Assembly: GCA_964617375.1 (NCBI GenBank)
Contig: CAZTXQ010000003.1
Location: 43,866 to 107,865, forward strand
Reading direction: 5' to 3'
DNA length: 64,000 nt
Source of the DNA: Firm-13 sp964617375
Lineage (GTDB): Bacteria; Bacillota; Clostridia; Saccharofermentanales; Saccharofermentanaceae
Below are positions 45,514-53,817 of the stretch, one piece after another. Position 1 is the first letter of the stretch. Each line of letters opens with the position of its first letter. A model generated the notes under the pieces. It saw only the letters and a list, made by a program, of their open reading frames with translations. It searched no databases and had not been told where the DNA came from. Both the position numbers and the translations under genes were made by a program.

Positions 45514-46956
45514 ATGCAAATCAGTCGAAAAATTCTTGAATTCCACCGGCATATGAATGGCCGGAAAGTAGCTGTTCTGGGCGTCGGCATCTCAAATCGC
45601 CCGCTCATCCGGTATATTTATTCTTTAGGCGCGGATATTACCGCTTTTGACAAACTCCCTCAAGACGATCCGGTTCTCGCGAAGACGCGCGCCGATTTTG
45701 AAGCGGAAGGAATCCTTCTTAATTGGTCCCTGGGCGACGACTACTTGACGCCGCTTGCGGACGGTGGTTTTGATATGATTTTCCGTACCCCGAAGATGCG
45801 CTTTGACGTTCCGGAACTGAAAAGTGCCGTAGAGAAAGGGTCTGTTCTGACATCGGAAATGGAAGTCTTTATGGATCTTTGTCCCGCGCCGATTTTTGCC
45901 GTTACTGGCAGCGACGGCAAGACGACAACGACCACTCTGATCTCGCTGATCCTAAAGAACGCCGGATATAACGTATACGTCGGCGGCAACATCGGAACGC
46001 CGCTTCTCGACCGGATTGACGGTATTACGGAGAACGATATGGTCGTTCTGGAACTTTCTTCCTTTCAGCTCCTTACGATGAAAAAGAGTGCCGATGTCGC
46101 CGTTGTGACAAACGTTACTCCGAACCATCTCGATGTGCATCTGAATTATCAGGAGTACATTGACGCCAAGATGAACGTGTTCGTGAACCAGGGCTTTTCC
46201 GGCCGTCTCGTCCTGAACGGCGAAAACGAGATTACACGTTCGATGGCAGCCTTCGCAAGAGGGAAAGTGGCCTATTTTACATGGGACGGGGCGAAGCCGC
46301 TCATTGGCTCGTCATCGGAACTTTTCGATCATGCATACGTAAAAGACGGTGTACTGACTTATTTTACAGCCGGAAAAGAAACACCCGTGGTTGCAGCCTC
46401 GGAGATCATGATTCCGGGAAGCCACAATGTCGAGAATTATTTGGCGGCCATGTCCGCCGTCATGCCGTACGTCAAACCCGGGAATGTTGCCGAAGTTGCC
46501 AGGACATTCGGCGGTGTAGAACACCGTATTGAGTACGTTAGGATGGTTGACGGCGTCCGCTATTACAACAGCTCAATCGATACAAGTCCGAACCGCACCA
46601 TCAATACAATGAAGGCTCTCGAGAGCCGGAACGAGCACGGCGTGATTATCGCGGGCGGTGCCGACAAGAAATGTATTTACACTGGTCTTGGATATGCTAT
46701 TCTAAATGTATGTGACCGTATTGTTTTATGCGGAAGCAATGCATCGCTGATTCGTGATATTCTCGAAAAGGAATCGGACGGGCGTAAATACACGGTTGTC
46801 GAAACCGATAATTATCCGGACGCAATTCGCAAGGCCAGGGGAATGGCCGTACCGGGGGACATAGTCATACTTTCTCCCGTAGGTACGAGTTATGACAAGT
46901 TCCGGCATTTTGAAGAACGCGGTAATCTCTTTAAACAACTGGTGTCTGAGCTGTAA
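45514..46956 (+). CDS. murD: UDP-N-acetylmuramoylalanine-D-glutamate ligase
   Basis: MurD adds D-glutamate to UDP-MurNAc-L-Ala in peptidoglycan synthesis. The Rossmann-type N-terminal domain has VLGVGISNRPLI, the ATP loop is VTGSDGKTTTTTLI near residues 130-143, and the Mur ligase centre has GGNIGTPLLDRID, ELSSFQL, and TNVTPNHLDVH. The C-terminal domain includes the GGVEHRIEYV motif and YYNSSIDTSPN. 480 residues is slightly longer than usual. A TACAAT -10 candidate lies at 45469-45474. It is outside any mur cluster. Confidence 0.95.
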   Translation: MQISRKILEFHRHMNGRKVAVLGVGISNRPLIRYIYSLGADITAFDKLPQDDPVLAKTRADFEAEGILLNWSLGDDYLTPLADGGFDMIFRTPKMRFDVPELKSAVEKGSVLTSEMEVFMDLCPAPIFAVTGSDGKTTTTTLISLILKNAGYNVYVGGNIGTPLLDRIDGITENDMVVLELSSFQLLTMKKSADVAVVTNVTPNHLDVHLNYQEYIDAKMNVFVNQGFSGRLVLNGENEITRSMAAFARGKVAYFTWDGAKPLIGSSSELFDHAYVKDGVLTYFTAGKETPVVAASEIMIPGSHNVENYLAAMSAVMPYVKPGNVAEVARTFGGVEHRIEYVRMVDGVRYYNSSIDTSPNRTINTMKALESRNEHGVIIAGGADKKCIYTGLGYAILNVCDRIVLCGSNASLIRDILEKESDGRKYTVVETDNYPDAIRKARGMAVPGDIVILSPVGTSYDKFRHFEERGNLFKQLVSEL

Positions 46957-46994
46957 AACAGTAACGGAACCCCAAAGAACCACGGAGGTACGGT

Positions 46995-47597
46995 ATGGCA
47001 ATGGAATTCATGGATGCTCTGAAGAACAGGCGCTCCTATTATCGGCTGAGTGACGAGAAAATTGTACCGGAAACCAGAATTGAAGAGATTGTCAAAGACA
47101 TTCTGATTCATATGCCTTCGTCCTTCAATGCCCAAAGCACGCGCATAGTTCTGCTTTTCGGCGAAGAGCACAGAAAGCTATGGAATATCACTCTTGACGC
47201 TCTGCGGGAAGTAATGGATAGAGATCGCTTTCCGGAAACGCAAACCAAGATAAGCGAATCCTTTCTTTCCGGGTACGGCACACTCCTTTATTTTGAAGAT
47301 ACAAGTGTTGTAAACGGACTTTCGAATAAGTATCCGCTTTATACCGCGAAATTCCCCGTCTGGTCTCAGCATACCAACGCAATGCATCAATTTGCGATCT
47401 GGACGGCTCTTGAAGCGGAGGGTCTTGGCGCTTCGCTGCAGCATTACAATCCGTTAATTGATGAAAAAATCCGCGAGGAATGGAAGATCCCGTCCGACTG
47501 GGAACTTATCGCGCAGATGCCCTTTGGGAAACCTTTGGACAAGCCTGCTGACAAGGACTTGAACGGAACCGATATGCATCTTAAGGTATTCCGCTGA
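46995..47597 (+). CDS. Nitroreductase-family flavoprotein
   Basis: A 200-residue FMN-dependent NAD(P)H oxidoreductase of the nitroreductase superfamily, with the N-terminal LKNRRSYYRLSDEKIV (FMN phosphate-binding Arg), PSSFNAQSTR and the C-terminal LEAEGLGASLQHYNP segment. It resembles the YdgI/Hbn1-like group; the substrate is unknown and may be nitro or quinone compounds. CGGAGG precedes ATG 46995. It is 38 bases after murD and may be co-transcribed. Confidence 0.88.
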   Translation: MAMEFMDALKNRRSYYRLSDEKIVPETRIEEIVKDILIHMPSSFNAQSTRIVLLFGEEHRKLWNITLDALREVMDRDRFPETQTKISESFLSGYGTLLYFEDTSVVNGLSNKYPLYTAKFPVWSQHTNAMHQFAIWTALEAEGLGASLQHYNPLIDEKIREEWKIPSDWELIAQMPFGKPLDKPADKDLNGTDMHLKVFR

Positions 47598-47639
47598 TTT
47601 ACACACCCGGTTACCGTTTACAGGAAACCAATTAAGTGC

Positions 47640-47668
47640 TTGACGTATATAATCTCGTTATGTTATTT
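47640..47668 (+). promoter_or_regulatory. Promoter of the leuA T-box leader
   Basis: TTGACG at 47640-47645 and TTATTT at 47663-47668 are 17 bases apart, about 80 bases before stem I of the T-box. Confidence 0.5.
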
Positions 47669-47745
47669 TGTAGACAGGTTTATGGTTTCTCATAAACCGC
47701 TGCACCTTCATAATTTATCGGAACGAAACACGATGAAGAGGGATA

Positions 47746-48014
47746 TTAAGATTGAATAATCGCTGCAGAGAGCTGCTGGTTGGTGTGAAGCAGAGCGTAT
47801 TATCATTCCGAACTGGCCTTGGAGTGCGCTTGTTGAAAGGTTGGCATACAGATGCCGCTTATTAGATTTAGTCGGGAGCCATCCGTTACAGTGGCAGAAT
47901 ATCGGGAGAATTCCCCGTATTCGGTTAAGGGCATCCGTCTATACGGATGAAGCAGAGTGGTACCGCGGAAGTTTAACCTTTCGTCTCTAGATTTAGAGAC
48001 GGGAGGTTTTTTTA
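47746..48014 (+). ncRNA. T-box leader, leucine-responsive, of leuA
   Basis: The region between the nitroreductase and leuA is a complete T-box. Stem I begins GCAGAGAGCTGCTGG with the AG-bulge/GNUG region GTTGGTGTGAAGC. A CTT triplet at 47818-47820, followed by GGAGTG, fits a leucine specifier. The conserved T-box core GAGTGGTACCGCGG is at 47955-47968, and a terminator hairpin (CGTCTCTA at 47982-47989, TAGAGACG at 47994-48001) is followed by TTTTTTT. Uncharged tRNA-Leu pairs with the core and prevents termination, switching leuA on when leucine is scarce. Confidence 0.93.
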
Positions 48015-48109
48015 TGCTATGAATTTTATCATAAACAAATAAAAGGGCAGGGAAGAAGAGCCGGATGACAAGGCTCTTATACAAAGCAGCGATCAAGGAG
48101 GAAAATAAA

Positions 48110-49789
48110 ATGCATTTTGAAAGATATAGAAATTTTCCCAAGATACCGATCGAAAAGCGCCAGTGGCCGAGCCGGGAAATTACGAAAGCGCCGATCTGGT
48201 GCAGTGTCGACATGCGCGACGGCAATCAGGCGCTTGAAATACCGATGAATCTTTCGCAGAAGCTCAAGTTTTTTCAGTTTCTGGTAGATCTCGGTTTCAA
48301 GACGATTGAAATTGGCTTTCCCGCGGCCTCCGATACGGAGTTTGATTTTACGCGTTATCTGATCGATCACAATCTGATCCCGGACGACGTCGCGATACAG
48401 GTGTTGACGCAATCGCGCGAACATATCATACAAAGAACGTTTGACGCCCTTCGCGGCGCTCCGCAGGCTGTTGTGCATCTTTATAATTCGACATCTACGC
48501 TGCAGCGCGATGTCGTATTCGGGTTCGACAAAAAGCAATGTATCGAGCTTGCCGTAACCGGTGCGAAGCTGGTCCGCGATTATGTGGAAAAGGATACAAG
48601 CCGTACGAAATGGATCCTCGAGTATTCTCCGGAAAGCTTCTCCGGTACCGAGTCGGAGTTTGCCGTGGAAATCTGCGACGCTGTTCTTGAAATCTGGCAG
48701 CCGACCATCGATAACAAAGCGATCATTAATCTTCCGAATACCGTTGAGATGGCGTCTCCGAATGTCTATGCGGATCAGGTTGAATATTACTGCACGCATA
48801 CGAAATGGCGTGATCAAACCATTGTTTCGATCCATCCGCACAACGACCGCGGCACAGCCGTCGCCGCATCCGAGCTCGGTATTATGGCCGGCGCAGACCG
48901 CGTTGAAGGAACCCTTTTCGGGAACGGCGAAAGAACCGGAAATGCGGATCTTATGACGCTGGGCATGAATCTTTTCATGCACGGGATAGATCCCGTCCTG
49001 GACTTTTCCGATATGAATCACATCATTGAAGTGTATGAGGAATGTACCAACATGATGGTTCCCATGCGGCATCCGTGGGCCGGGAAGCTCGTGTTTACGG
49101 CCTTCTCCGGATCTCACCAGGATGCGATCAAGAAGGGGCTCGCCAAAATGAAGGAGCATCCGGATCGCTGGGAAGTTCCGTATCTTCCGATCGATCCGAA
49201 GGATGTCGGCAGAAGTTACGATCCGATTATCCGTATCAACAGCCAGTCCGGAAAGGGCGGAGTCGCCTATGTACTCGAGACCAATTTCGGACTGTTTCTC
49301 CCGAAGAGCTTTCAGAAGGATTTCGGTGCTTTTTGTACGCAGATTTCGGATTCAAAACACAGCGAGCTCCTCCCTTCGGAAATCTTTAAATTGTTCGATG
49401 ATACATATGTGAATGTTAAGGATCCGTTTGAACTCAAGACATATCGCGAAGAATCCACCGATGAAGGTCACGTCAAGGTTCAGGCAACGCTCAGAAAAGG
49501 TCTGGATACAATAACGATCGATGGCAGCGGAAACGGTTTGCTGGATGCGTTCTGTGACGGTTTCGAAAAGATCACCGGGATACCGATGTCCATTACGACA
49601 TACCACGAGCACGCCATGCAAAGCGGTTCGGATTCCGCGGCTATCACATATGTGGAAATCGAGCTCGGAGATAGCAGCAAACATCTGGGCGCCGGGATAT
49701 CAAGCTCCGTATCGAAATCATCGCTGAGAGCTGTTGTAAGCGCCGTAAATCGCTATATCGAAAAGAACGGTTCGAAGGACGCTGTGTAA
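48110..49789 (+). CDS. leuA: 2-isopropylmalate synthase (LeuA2-type)
   Basis: LeuA condenses acetyl-CoA with 2-oxoisovalerate, the committed step of leucine synthesis. The catalytic-site APIWCSVDMRDGNQAL, the metal-binding HPHNDRGTAVAASELG and the GTLFGNGERTGNADL segment are clear. The C-terminal regulatory domain (about 430-559) ends with ELGDSSKHLGAGISSS. The length (559) and start (FERYRNFPKIPI..) match the LeuA type found in actinobacteria and some Clostridia. ATG 48110 follows AAGGAGG. No other leu genes adjoin. Confidence 0.95.
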   Translation: MHFERYRNFPKIPIEKRQWPSREITKAPIWCSVDMRDGNQALEIPMNLSQKLKFFQFLVDLGFKTIEIGFPAASDTEFDFTRYLIDHNLIPDDVAIQVLTQSREHIIQRTFDALRGAPQAVVHLYNSTSTLQRDVVFGFDKKQCIELAVTGAKLVRDYVEKDTSRTKWILEYSPESFSGTESEFAVEICDAVLEIWQPTIDNKAIINLPNTVEMASPNVYADQVEYYCTHTKWRDQTIVSIHPHNDRGTAVAASELGIMAGADRVEGTLFGNGERTGNADLMTLGMNLFMHGIDPVLDFSDMNHIIEVYEECTNMMVPMRHPWAGKLVFTAFSGSHQDAIKKGLAKMKEHPDRWEVPYLPIDPKDVGRSYDPIIRINSQSGKGGVAYVLETNFGLFLPKSFQKDFGAFCTQISDSKHSELLPSEIFKLFDDTYVNVKDPFELKTYREESTDEGHVKVQATLRKGLDTITIDGSGNGLLDAFCDGFEKITGIPMSITTYHEHAMQSGSDSAAITYVEIELGDSSKHLGAGISSSVSKSSLRAVVSAVNRYIEKNGSKDAV

Positions 49790-49847
49790 AAGAAATTTGC
49801 AGCAGAAAAGAATTTGCAGATTGTGCATGAAGAAACCCTTGAGATCG

Positions 49848-49900
49848 GAACAGGCATATATGAGCGTATTGACGCCGTATGTGCCTGTTCTTTCTATTTT
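49848..49900 (+). terminator. Terminator of leuA
   Basis: GAACAGGCA (49848-49856) pairs with TGCCTGTTC (49882-49890) around a long loop, followed by TTTCTATTTT. Confidence 0.7.
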
Positions 49901-49910
49901 ACCTCTTCTC

Positions 49911-49940
49911 AATTATGCAAAACTTACATTTTGTTTAATT
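49911..49940 (+). repeat. dif-like imperfect palindrome at the left border of the tandem element
   Basis: Two 12-base arms flank the 6-base centre CTTACA; the outer AATTA/TAATT and inner CAAAA/TTTTG pair, with a TG/TT mismatch between. The right arm TTTTGTTTAAT matches the XerD arm of E. coli dif (recalled as TTATGTTAAAT) at 9 of 11 positions. Xer function is a hypothesis. Confidence 0.45.
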
Positions 49941-50462
49941 CGATTTTGACATTTTAAGGCATGAATCAGTCTTCCCATTTAGCCTAATGTGATACTTAGT
50001 CAACGAAGGACAGCGCACTCTTCGTTGCTCGCTGTGGCGCTCTCGCATCCAAGGCGAGCAGCCGATCGAGTACACCGTCCCTTTTCCCCACCCCTGAAAT
50101 CTGATCTATTTTCTCTACTATTTTTCGTGACTTATTCAAGAAGAAACAAGTAAAGCGCCTAGGGCGCAAGAAACAGAAACAGACAACCGAAAAGCGCCAG
50201 ATTAGAGGACTTTTAGCCGATTGGCGTCGCTTTGCCAATTCGCTACGCTCATTACGCCAATCTCTCGCGCTATCGCGCTCACAGTCAGCAAAGGGATTGC
50301 GTAAGAAGCTAGATCGAGCATCCTGACTTAGACACGTTAAAGGGTCTTGTAGAGTGTCACAGTGCCATCGAAAGAAAGGAAAGTCAAATATCAATATTTT
50401 GTTCACGTCCATTTTGGAGAATATCATTATTTTGTCATTAGGGTTTGATCGAAACAAAACGC
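49925..50462. repeat. 538-bp tandem repeat unit, copy 1
   Basis: The unit begins TACATTTTGTTTAATT and ends AAACAAAACGC. Copy 2 follows with no gap and I found no difference by eye. No protein gene is credible in either strand. It holds several stems: CAACGAAG/CTTCGTTG (50001-50008, 50020-50027), CTCGC/GCGAG (50042-50046, 50054-50058), GCGCC/GGCGC (50155-50167), and GATTGGCGT/ACGCCAATC (50219-50227, 50254-50262). It may be a structured RNA, a miniature mobile element or both. Confidence 0.9.
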
Positions 50463-51000
50463 TACATTTTGTTTAATTCGATTTTGACATTTTAAGGCAT
50501 GAATCAGTCTTCCCATTTAGCCTAATGTGATACTTAGTCAACGAAGGACAGCGCACTCTTCGTTGCTCGCTGTGGCGCTCTCGCATCCAAGGCGAGCAGC
50601 CGATCGAGTACACCGTCCCTTTTCCCCACCCCTGAAATCTGATCTATTTTCTCTACTATTTTTCGTGACTTATTCAAGAAGAAACAAGTAAAGCGCCTAG
50701 GGCGCAAGAAACAGAAACAGACAACCGAAAAGCGCCAGATTAGAGGACTTTTAGCCGATTGGCGTCGCTTTGCCAATTCGCTACGCTCATTACGCCAATC
50801 TCTCGCGCTATCGCGCTCACAGTCAGCAAAGGGATTGCGTAAGAAGCTAGATCGAGCATCCTGACTTAGACACGTTAAAGGGTCTTGTAGAGTGTCACAG
50901 TGCCATCGAAAGAAAGGAAAGTCAAATATCAATATTTTGTTCACGTCCATTTTGGAGAATATCATTATTTTGTCATTAGGGTTTGATCGAAACAAAACGC
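50463..51000. repeat. 538-bp tandem repeat unit, copy 2
   Basis: This is an exact head-to-tail copy of 49925-50462 as far as can be read. The junction 50452-50474 forms AAACAAAA-CGCTACA-TTTTGTTT, an 8-bp perfect palindrome. The same palindrome recurs at 50990-51012. Confidence 0.92.
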
Positions 51001-51016
51001 TACATTTTGTTTAATT
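51001..51016. repeat. 16-bp third copy of the element border
   Basis: TACATTTTGTTTAATT appears a third time right after copy 2 and then sequence diverges (GGCTATTTC). The whole is therefore A-B-A-B-A, with A of 16 bp and B of 522 bp. Confidence 0.92.
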
Positions 51017-51024
51017 GGCTATTT

Positions 51025-51058
51025 CAAAAAACAGGGACTTCTTTTCACAAGTCCCCGT
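51025..51058 (-). terminator. Terminator of the small membrane protein gene
   Basis: GGGACTT (51034-51040) pairs with AAGTCCC (51049-51055). On the minus strand it is followed by CTGTTTTTTG. Confidence 0.8.
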
Positions 51059-51068
51059 AAAAATATTC

Positions 51069-51587
51069 TTAGGCTGCTGCCGGCGATGGTTCCGGAGTAA
51101 CGGTTACGGATTCTTCCACGGTCCAAAGCGCTGTCTGTTCGATTGCCGCTCCGAAAGGATCTTCCTGTGTCAGATCCTGTACCTTGTCGATTCCGATGAT
51201 CTGTTTGAGCTCGTCCATATTTCCGAATGGATCCAGCCAGTTCATTGTGATCACGATAACCGCAATCAGAATCAGGACCAATAATGCCGTACGGATCATG
51301 TTCTGGATTTTTATAGACCTGAAATGACGGTCAACGTGTTCTTTTGTCGTATAACCGATCAGAACGTATACTTTGCTTTTGGAAGTGCGCTTCGGCATGC
51401 GTTTTTTCTCGTTCATATAGCGTCTGTATTTATTGACGGTACGCGGAATGATGTTCTTAAAAAAACGTACGGTCGTGCGTCCGATACACCCGAAAACGCC
51501 CGATATGCGGGCTGATACGGACGTATTCCGCGTCACCTCCGCAGATTTGGCCGATGAATCGGTTTCCGGACTTCTCTTCTGTTCCAT
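51069..51587 (-). CDS. Hypothetical single-pass membrane protein
   Basis: I do not recognise this 172-residue protein. It has a polar Ser/Thr-rich start, a strongly basic stretch (about residues 45-75), one membrane helix at about 98-116 (MIRTALLVLILIAVIVITM) and an acidic C-terminal part ending in a Pro/Ala-rich tail. The positive-inside rule places the N-terminus in the cytosol. GGAGG precedes the ATG and a good terminator follows, so it is probably real. It is divergent from lexA and shares the 180-base region that holds the SOS box. Confidence 0.7.
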   Translation of the reverse strand: MEQKRSPETDSSAKSAEVTRNTSVSARISGVFGCIGRTTVRFFKNIIPRTVNKYRRYMNEKKRMPKRTSKSKVYVLIGYTTKEHVDRHFRSIKIQNMIRTALLVLILIAVIVITMNWLDPFGNMDELKQIIGIDKVQDLTQEDPFGAAIEQTALWTVEESVTVTPEPSPAAA

Positions 51588-51671
51588 TTGGCCTCCGCTT
51601 ACAATACGAATAAACTTCGTTTATTATATCACAATTCACAATTTTGTTATCCCGAACCGAACAGACGGAAG

Positions 51672-51711
51672 CGAACGATTGTTTGACATCGGATTTTATG
51701 AATGCTAATAT
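51672..51711 (+). promoter_or_regulatory. lexA promoter with overlapping SOS box
   Basis: TTGACA (51683-51688) and TAATAT (51706-51711) are 17 bases apart. CGAAC-GATT-GTTTG at 51672-51685 overlaps the -35 and fits the Firmicute LexA box CGAAC-N4-GTTCG with one mismatch. This implies LexA autoregulation. Confidence 0.75.
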
Positions 51712-51767
51712 AAAAGAGAAAATATTTTCTGTCTATTTGAGGCGTTATGATACGGAGGATAAGAATC

Positions 51768-52397
51768 GTGGAACAGAAGAACCGGTTTACGCGAAGCAAC
51801 CTTGACCAGACCGTAGAAATGATATACGAATATATTGTAGATCATATCCGTGCAGACGGTTATCCGCCGTCCGTACGTGAGATTTGTTCGGGTGTCGGCA
51901 TCAAGTCGACTTCTACCATACACTCGCACCTGAAGCGTCTGCAGGACCTTGGACGTATTGAATATACACCCGGTAAGAGGCGCGCGATCATTGTTCCCGA
52001 GCTACAGAACGACCATGTTACGAATCTGCCGGTTCTCGGTACGATTACGGCCGGCGTTCCGATTCTTGCTGTCGAGAATCTGGAAGGTACTCTTCCTTTC
52101 TCTTCGGATATGTTCATCGGCGGCGAACACTTTGTTCTTAAAGTACGCGGCGACAGCATGATTAACGCACATATTCTGAACGGAGATTATGTTGTCGTCA
52201 GGAAGCAGAGCGCCGCAGCAATCGGTCAAATCATCGTTGCACGGATCGAAGACGAAGCGACGGTTAAGACGCTTGTCTCCATGGACGGCCGGATGTATCT
52301 GAGGCCCGAGAATCCCGCATATGAACCGATACCTTTTGACCGTGATAACTGTCAGATTTTAGGCATCGTTTCCGGTCTCTTCCGGTCTCATATCTGA
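51768..52397 (+). CDS. lexA: LexA repressor
   Basis: LexA represses SOS genes and self-cleaves when bound to RecA filaments. The N-terminal winged helix includes DGYPPSVREICSGVGIKSTSTIHSHLKRLQ. The cleavage site is the Ala-Gly of GTITAGVP, and the catalytic Ser lies in VRGDSMI with the Lys in EDEATVKTL. 209 residues is normal. GTG 51768 is preferred over ATG 51747 because CGGAGGA lies between them at the right distance. Its 3' end overlaps the convergent hfq end by 10 bases. Confidence 0.95.
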   Translation: MEQKNRFTRSNLDQTVEMIYEYIVDHIRADGYPPSVREICSGVGIKSTSTIHSHLKRLQDLGRIEYTPGKRRAIIVPELQNDHVTNLPVLGTITAGVPILAVENLEGTLPFSSDMFIGGEHFVLKVRGDSMINAHILNGDYVVVRKQSAAAIGQIIVARIEDEATVKTLVSMDGRMYLRPENPAYEPIPFDRDNCQILGIVSGLFRSHI

Positions 52398-52762
52398 TTG
52401 ATGGTCTCGTAATATTCTTTTTTGTGAACTTCATTAAAGATATACTGTACCGGGATTTCCGGAATAACGGATGATATGGCGCTCTTGTAGATCAGGAGCT
52501 GTGTGTTCTCGCCGGATAATATTACGGACTGACTGTCGAATCCTACGATTCTGCCGATTCTTCTGACACCGTGCAGCAGTTCGATACTCACGGTATTCTC
52601 GTTCTTTCTGCAATTATTTAAGAATATTTCCTGCAGGTTCGCACTTTTAAAAGAATGTCCCGAATCTTTGGCACCCGGTTCATAGGAATTCGCATATGCG
52701 CCCTTCCTCTCGTTTTCTTCAAAAAAACCGGACACCTTCCTGAATGACGGCTGATGATACAT
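52388..52762 (-). CDS. hfq: RNA chaperone Hfq with N-terminal extension
   Basis: Residues about 42-103 form an Sm-like Hfq fold: NLQEIFLNNCRKNENTVSIELLHGVRRIGRIVGFD corresponds to the Sm1 motif and NTQLLIYKSAISSVIP to Sm2 with the YKHAIST-like proximal-site signature. Hfq hexamers bind sRNAs and A-rich mRNA. The 124-residue protein has 40 extra N-terminal residues that are polar and lack an internal Met, unlike the usual 75-80-residue clostridial form. AAAGGAGGA precedes the ATG. miaA-hfq order is conserved from Clostridia to E. coli. Confidence 0.88.
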   Translation of the reverse strand: MYHQPSFRKVSGFFEENERKGAYANSYEPGAKDSGHSFKSANLQEIFLNNCRKNENTVSIELLHGVRRIGRIVGFDSQSVILSGENTQLLIYKSAISSVIPEIPVQYIFNEVHKKEYYETINQI

Positions 52763-52857
52763 AGACGAATCCTCCTTTTTTAATAATAGAAGAATACCAT
52801 CCGCCCAGTCATCATTACTATATGATATATGCGTAAACCGGAATATTTTATACGGAA

Positions 52858-53808
52858 TTAAAGGATTTTGGAATTCGTAATGGCTTTTAACACCGACGTA
52901 ACGTCCTGCGGTTCAATCCACTTCACATTCTCCATGCTCCGGAACCATGTGAGCTGTCTTTTCCCGTAGTTTCTCGTTTTCTGCTTGATCAGCGCTGCGG
53001 CATCGGCCAACGGTATATTTCCTTCAAGATACTCATACAATTCTTTATATCCGATTGCCTGCATCGCGGTATGCGTTCGATTGAGACCGTCTTTTCTCAA
53101 GCGGATCACCTCTTCTAAAAGTCCGTCCTCCAGCATCCGGTCGACTCTTTCATCCATGCGTCTGTATAATTGCTCCCGATCCATGTTGATAGCAAAAAGA
53201 GAAAACGGATAGACAGGACCGTCTTTTTTCGAGACGGAATTGAAGTAATCCATGGTTTTTCCGGTTTGTCTGTAGATTTCAAGTGCCCGAATCACCCTTT
53301 TCCTGTTATTCGGATGAATCTTCTCCGCACTTTTCGGATCAACCGATACCAGTTCGTCGTAAAGGGCCTGAATACCGGCTTCTTCGCTTTCCCTTAAGAG
53401 GGATTCATGGAGATCCGGATCGATTTCGACAGGGGCAAATGTGATTCCCTGTGAAAGTGCGCTTGCATATTGGCCGGTACCTCCGCAAAACACCGGAAGA
53501 ACGCCTCTTCCCAGACAATCCCGTATGGATTCGAGAGCCGCATTCCTGTACAGAGCCGTATTGTAGTTGTCCGCTGGGTCTGCGATGTCAATCAGATGAT
53601 GACGAACCAGGCGCTGTTCCTCCAAAGTCGGCTTTGCGGTTCCTATATCCATCTTGCGATAGATCTGCATAGAGTCCATCGAGCAAAGCTCGCCGCCGGT
53701 TTCCCGGCATACGGACATAGCCAGAGCACTTTTGCCGCTTGCCGTGGGACCGCATATGATCGGAATAGACTTGAAGCGTCCGTTTGTTAAGGATTCGATC
53801 GGAATCAT
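52858..53808 (-). CDS. miaA: tRNA dimethylallyltransferase MiaA
   Basis: MiaA adds a dimethylallyl group to A37 of tRNAs reading UNN codons. The P-loop ICGPTASGKSALA is at residues 18-30. SMDSMQIYRKMDIGTAKP, HHLIDIADP and FCGGTGQYASAL follow in the family order. 316 residues is standard. It lies 10 bases after mutL in the miaB-mutS-mutL-miaA-hfq run. MiaB acts next on the same adenosine, so both i6A and ms2i6A enzymes are encoded together. Confidence 0.95.
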   Translation of the reverse strand: MIPIESLTNGRFKSIPIICGPTASGKSALAMSVCRETGGELCSMDSMQIYRKMDIGTAKPTLEEQRLVRHHLIDIADPADNYNTALYRNAALESIRDCLGRGVLPVFCGGTGQYASALSQGITFAPVEIDPDLHESLLRESEEAGIQALYDELVSVDPKSAEKIHPNNRKRVIRALEIYRQTGKTMDYFNSVSKKDGPVYPFSLFAINMDREQLYRRMDERVDRMLEDGLLEEVIRLRKDGLNRTHTAMQAIGYKELYEYLEGNIPLADAAALIKQKTRNYGKRQLTWFRSMENVKWIEPQDVTSVLKAITNSKIL

Positions 53809-53817
53809 ACGTCTCCC

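Noticed and set aside
49996..50995. 153-residue minus-strand open frames, identical in both copies of the 538-bp unit
   Set aside because: They start at TTG with no ribosome site, are Cys/Arg/Phe-rich without a recognisable fold, and cross several DNA hairpins. They look like chance frames in a non-coding repeat.
49911..51016. Insertion sequence or group II intron explanation for the 538-bp repeats
   Set aside because: There is no transposase or reverse transcriptase, no terminal inverted repeats of IS type, and the borders are direct repeats in tandem.
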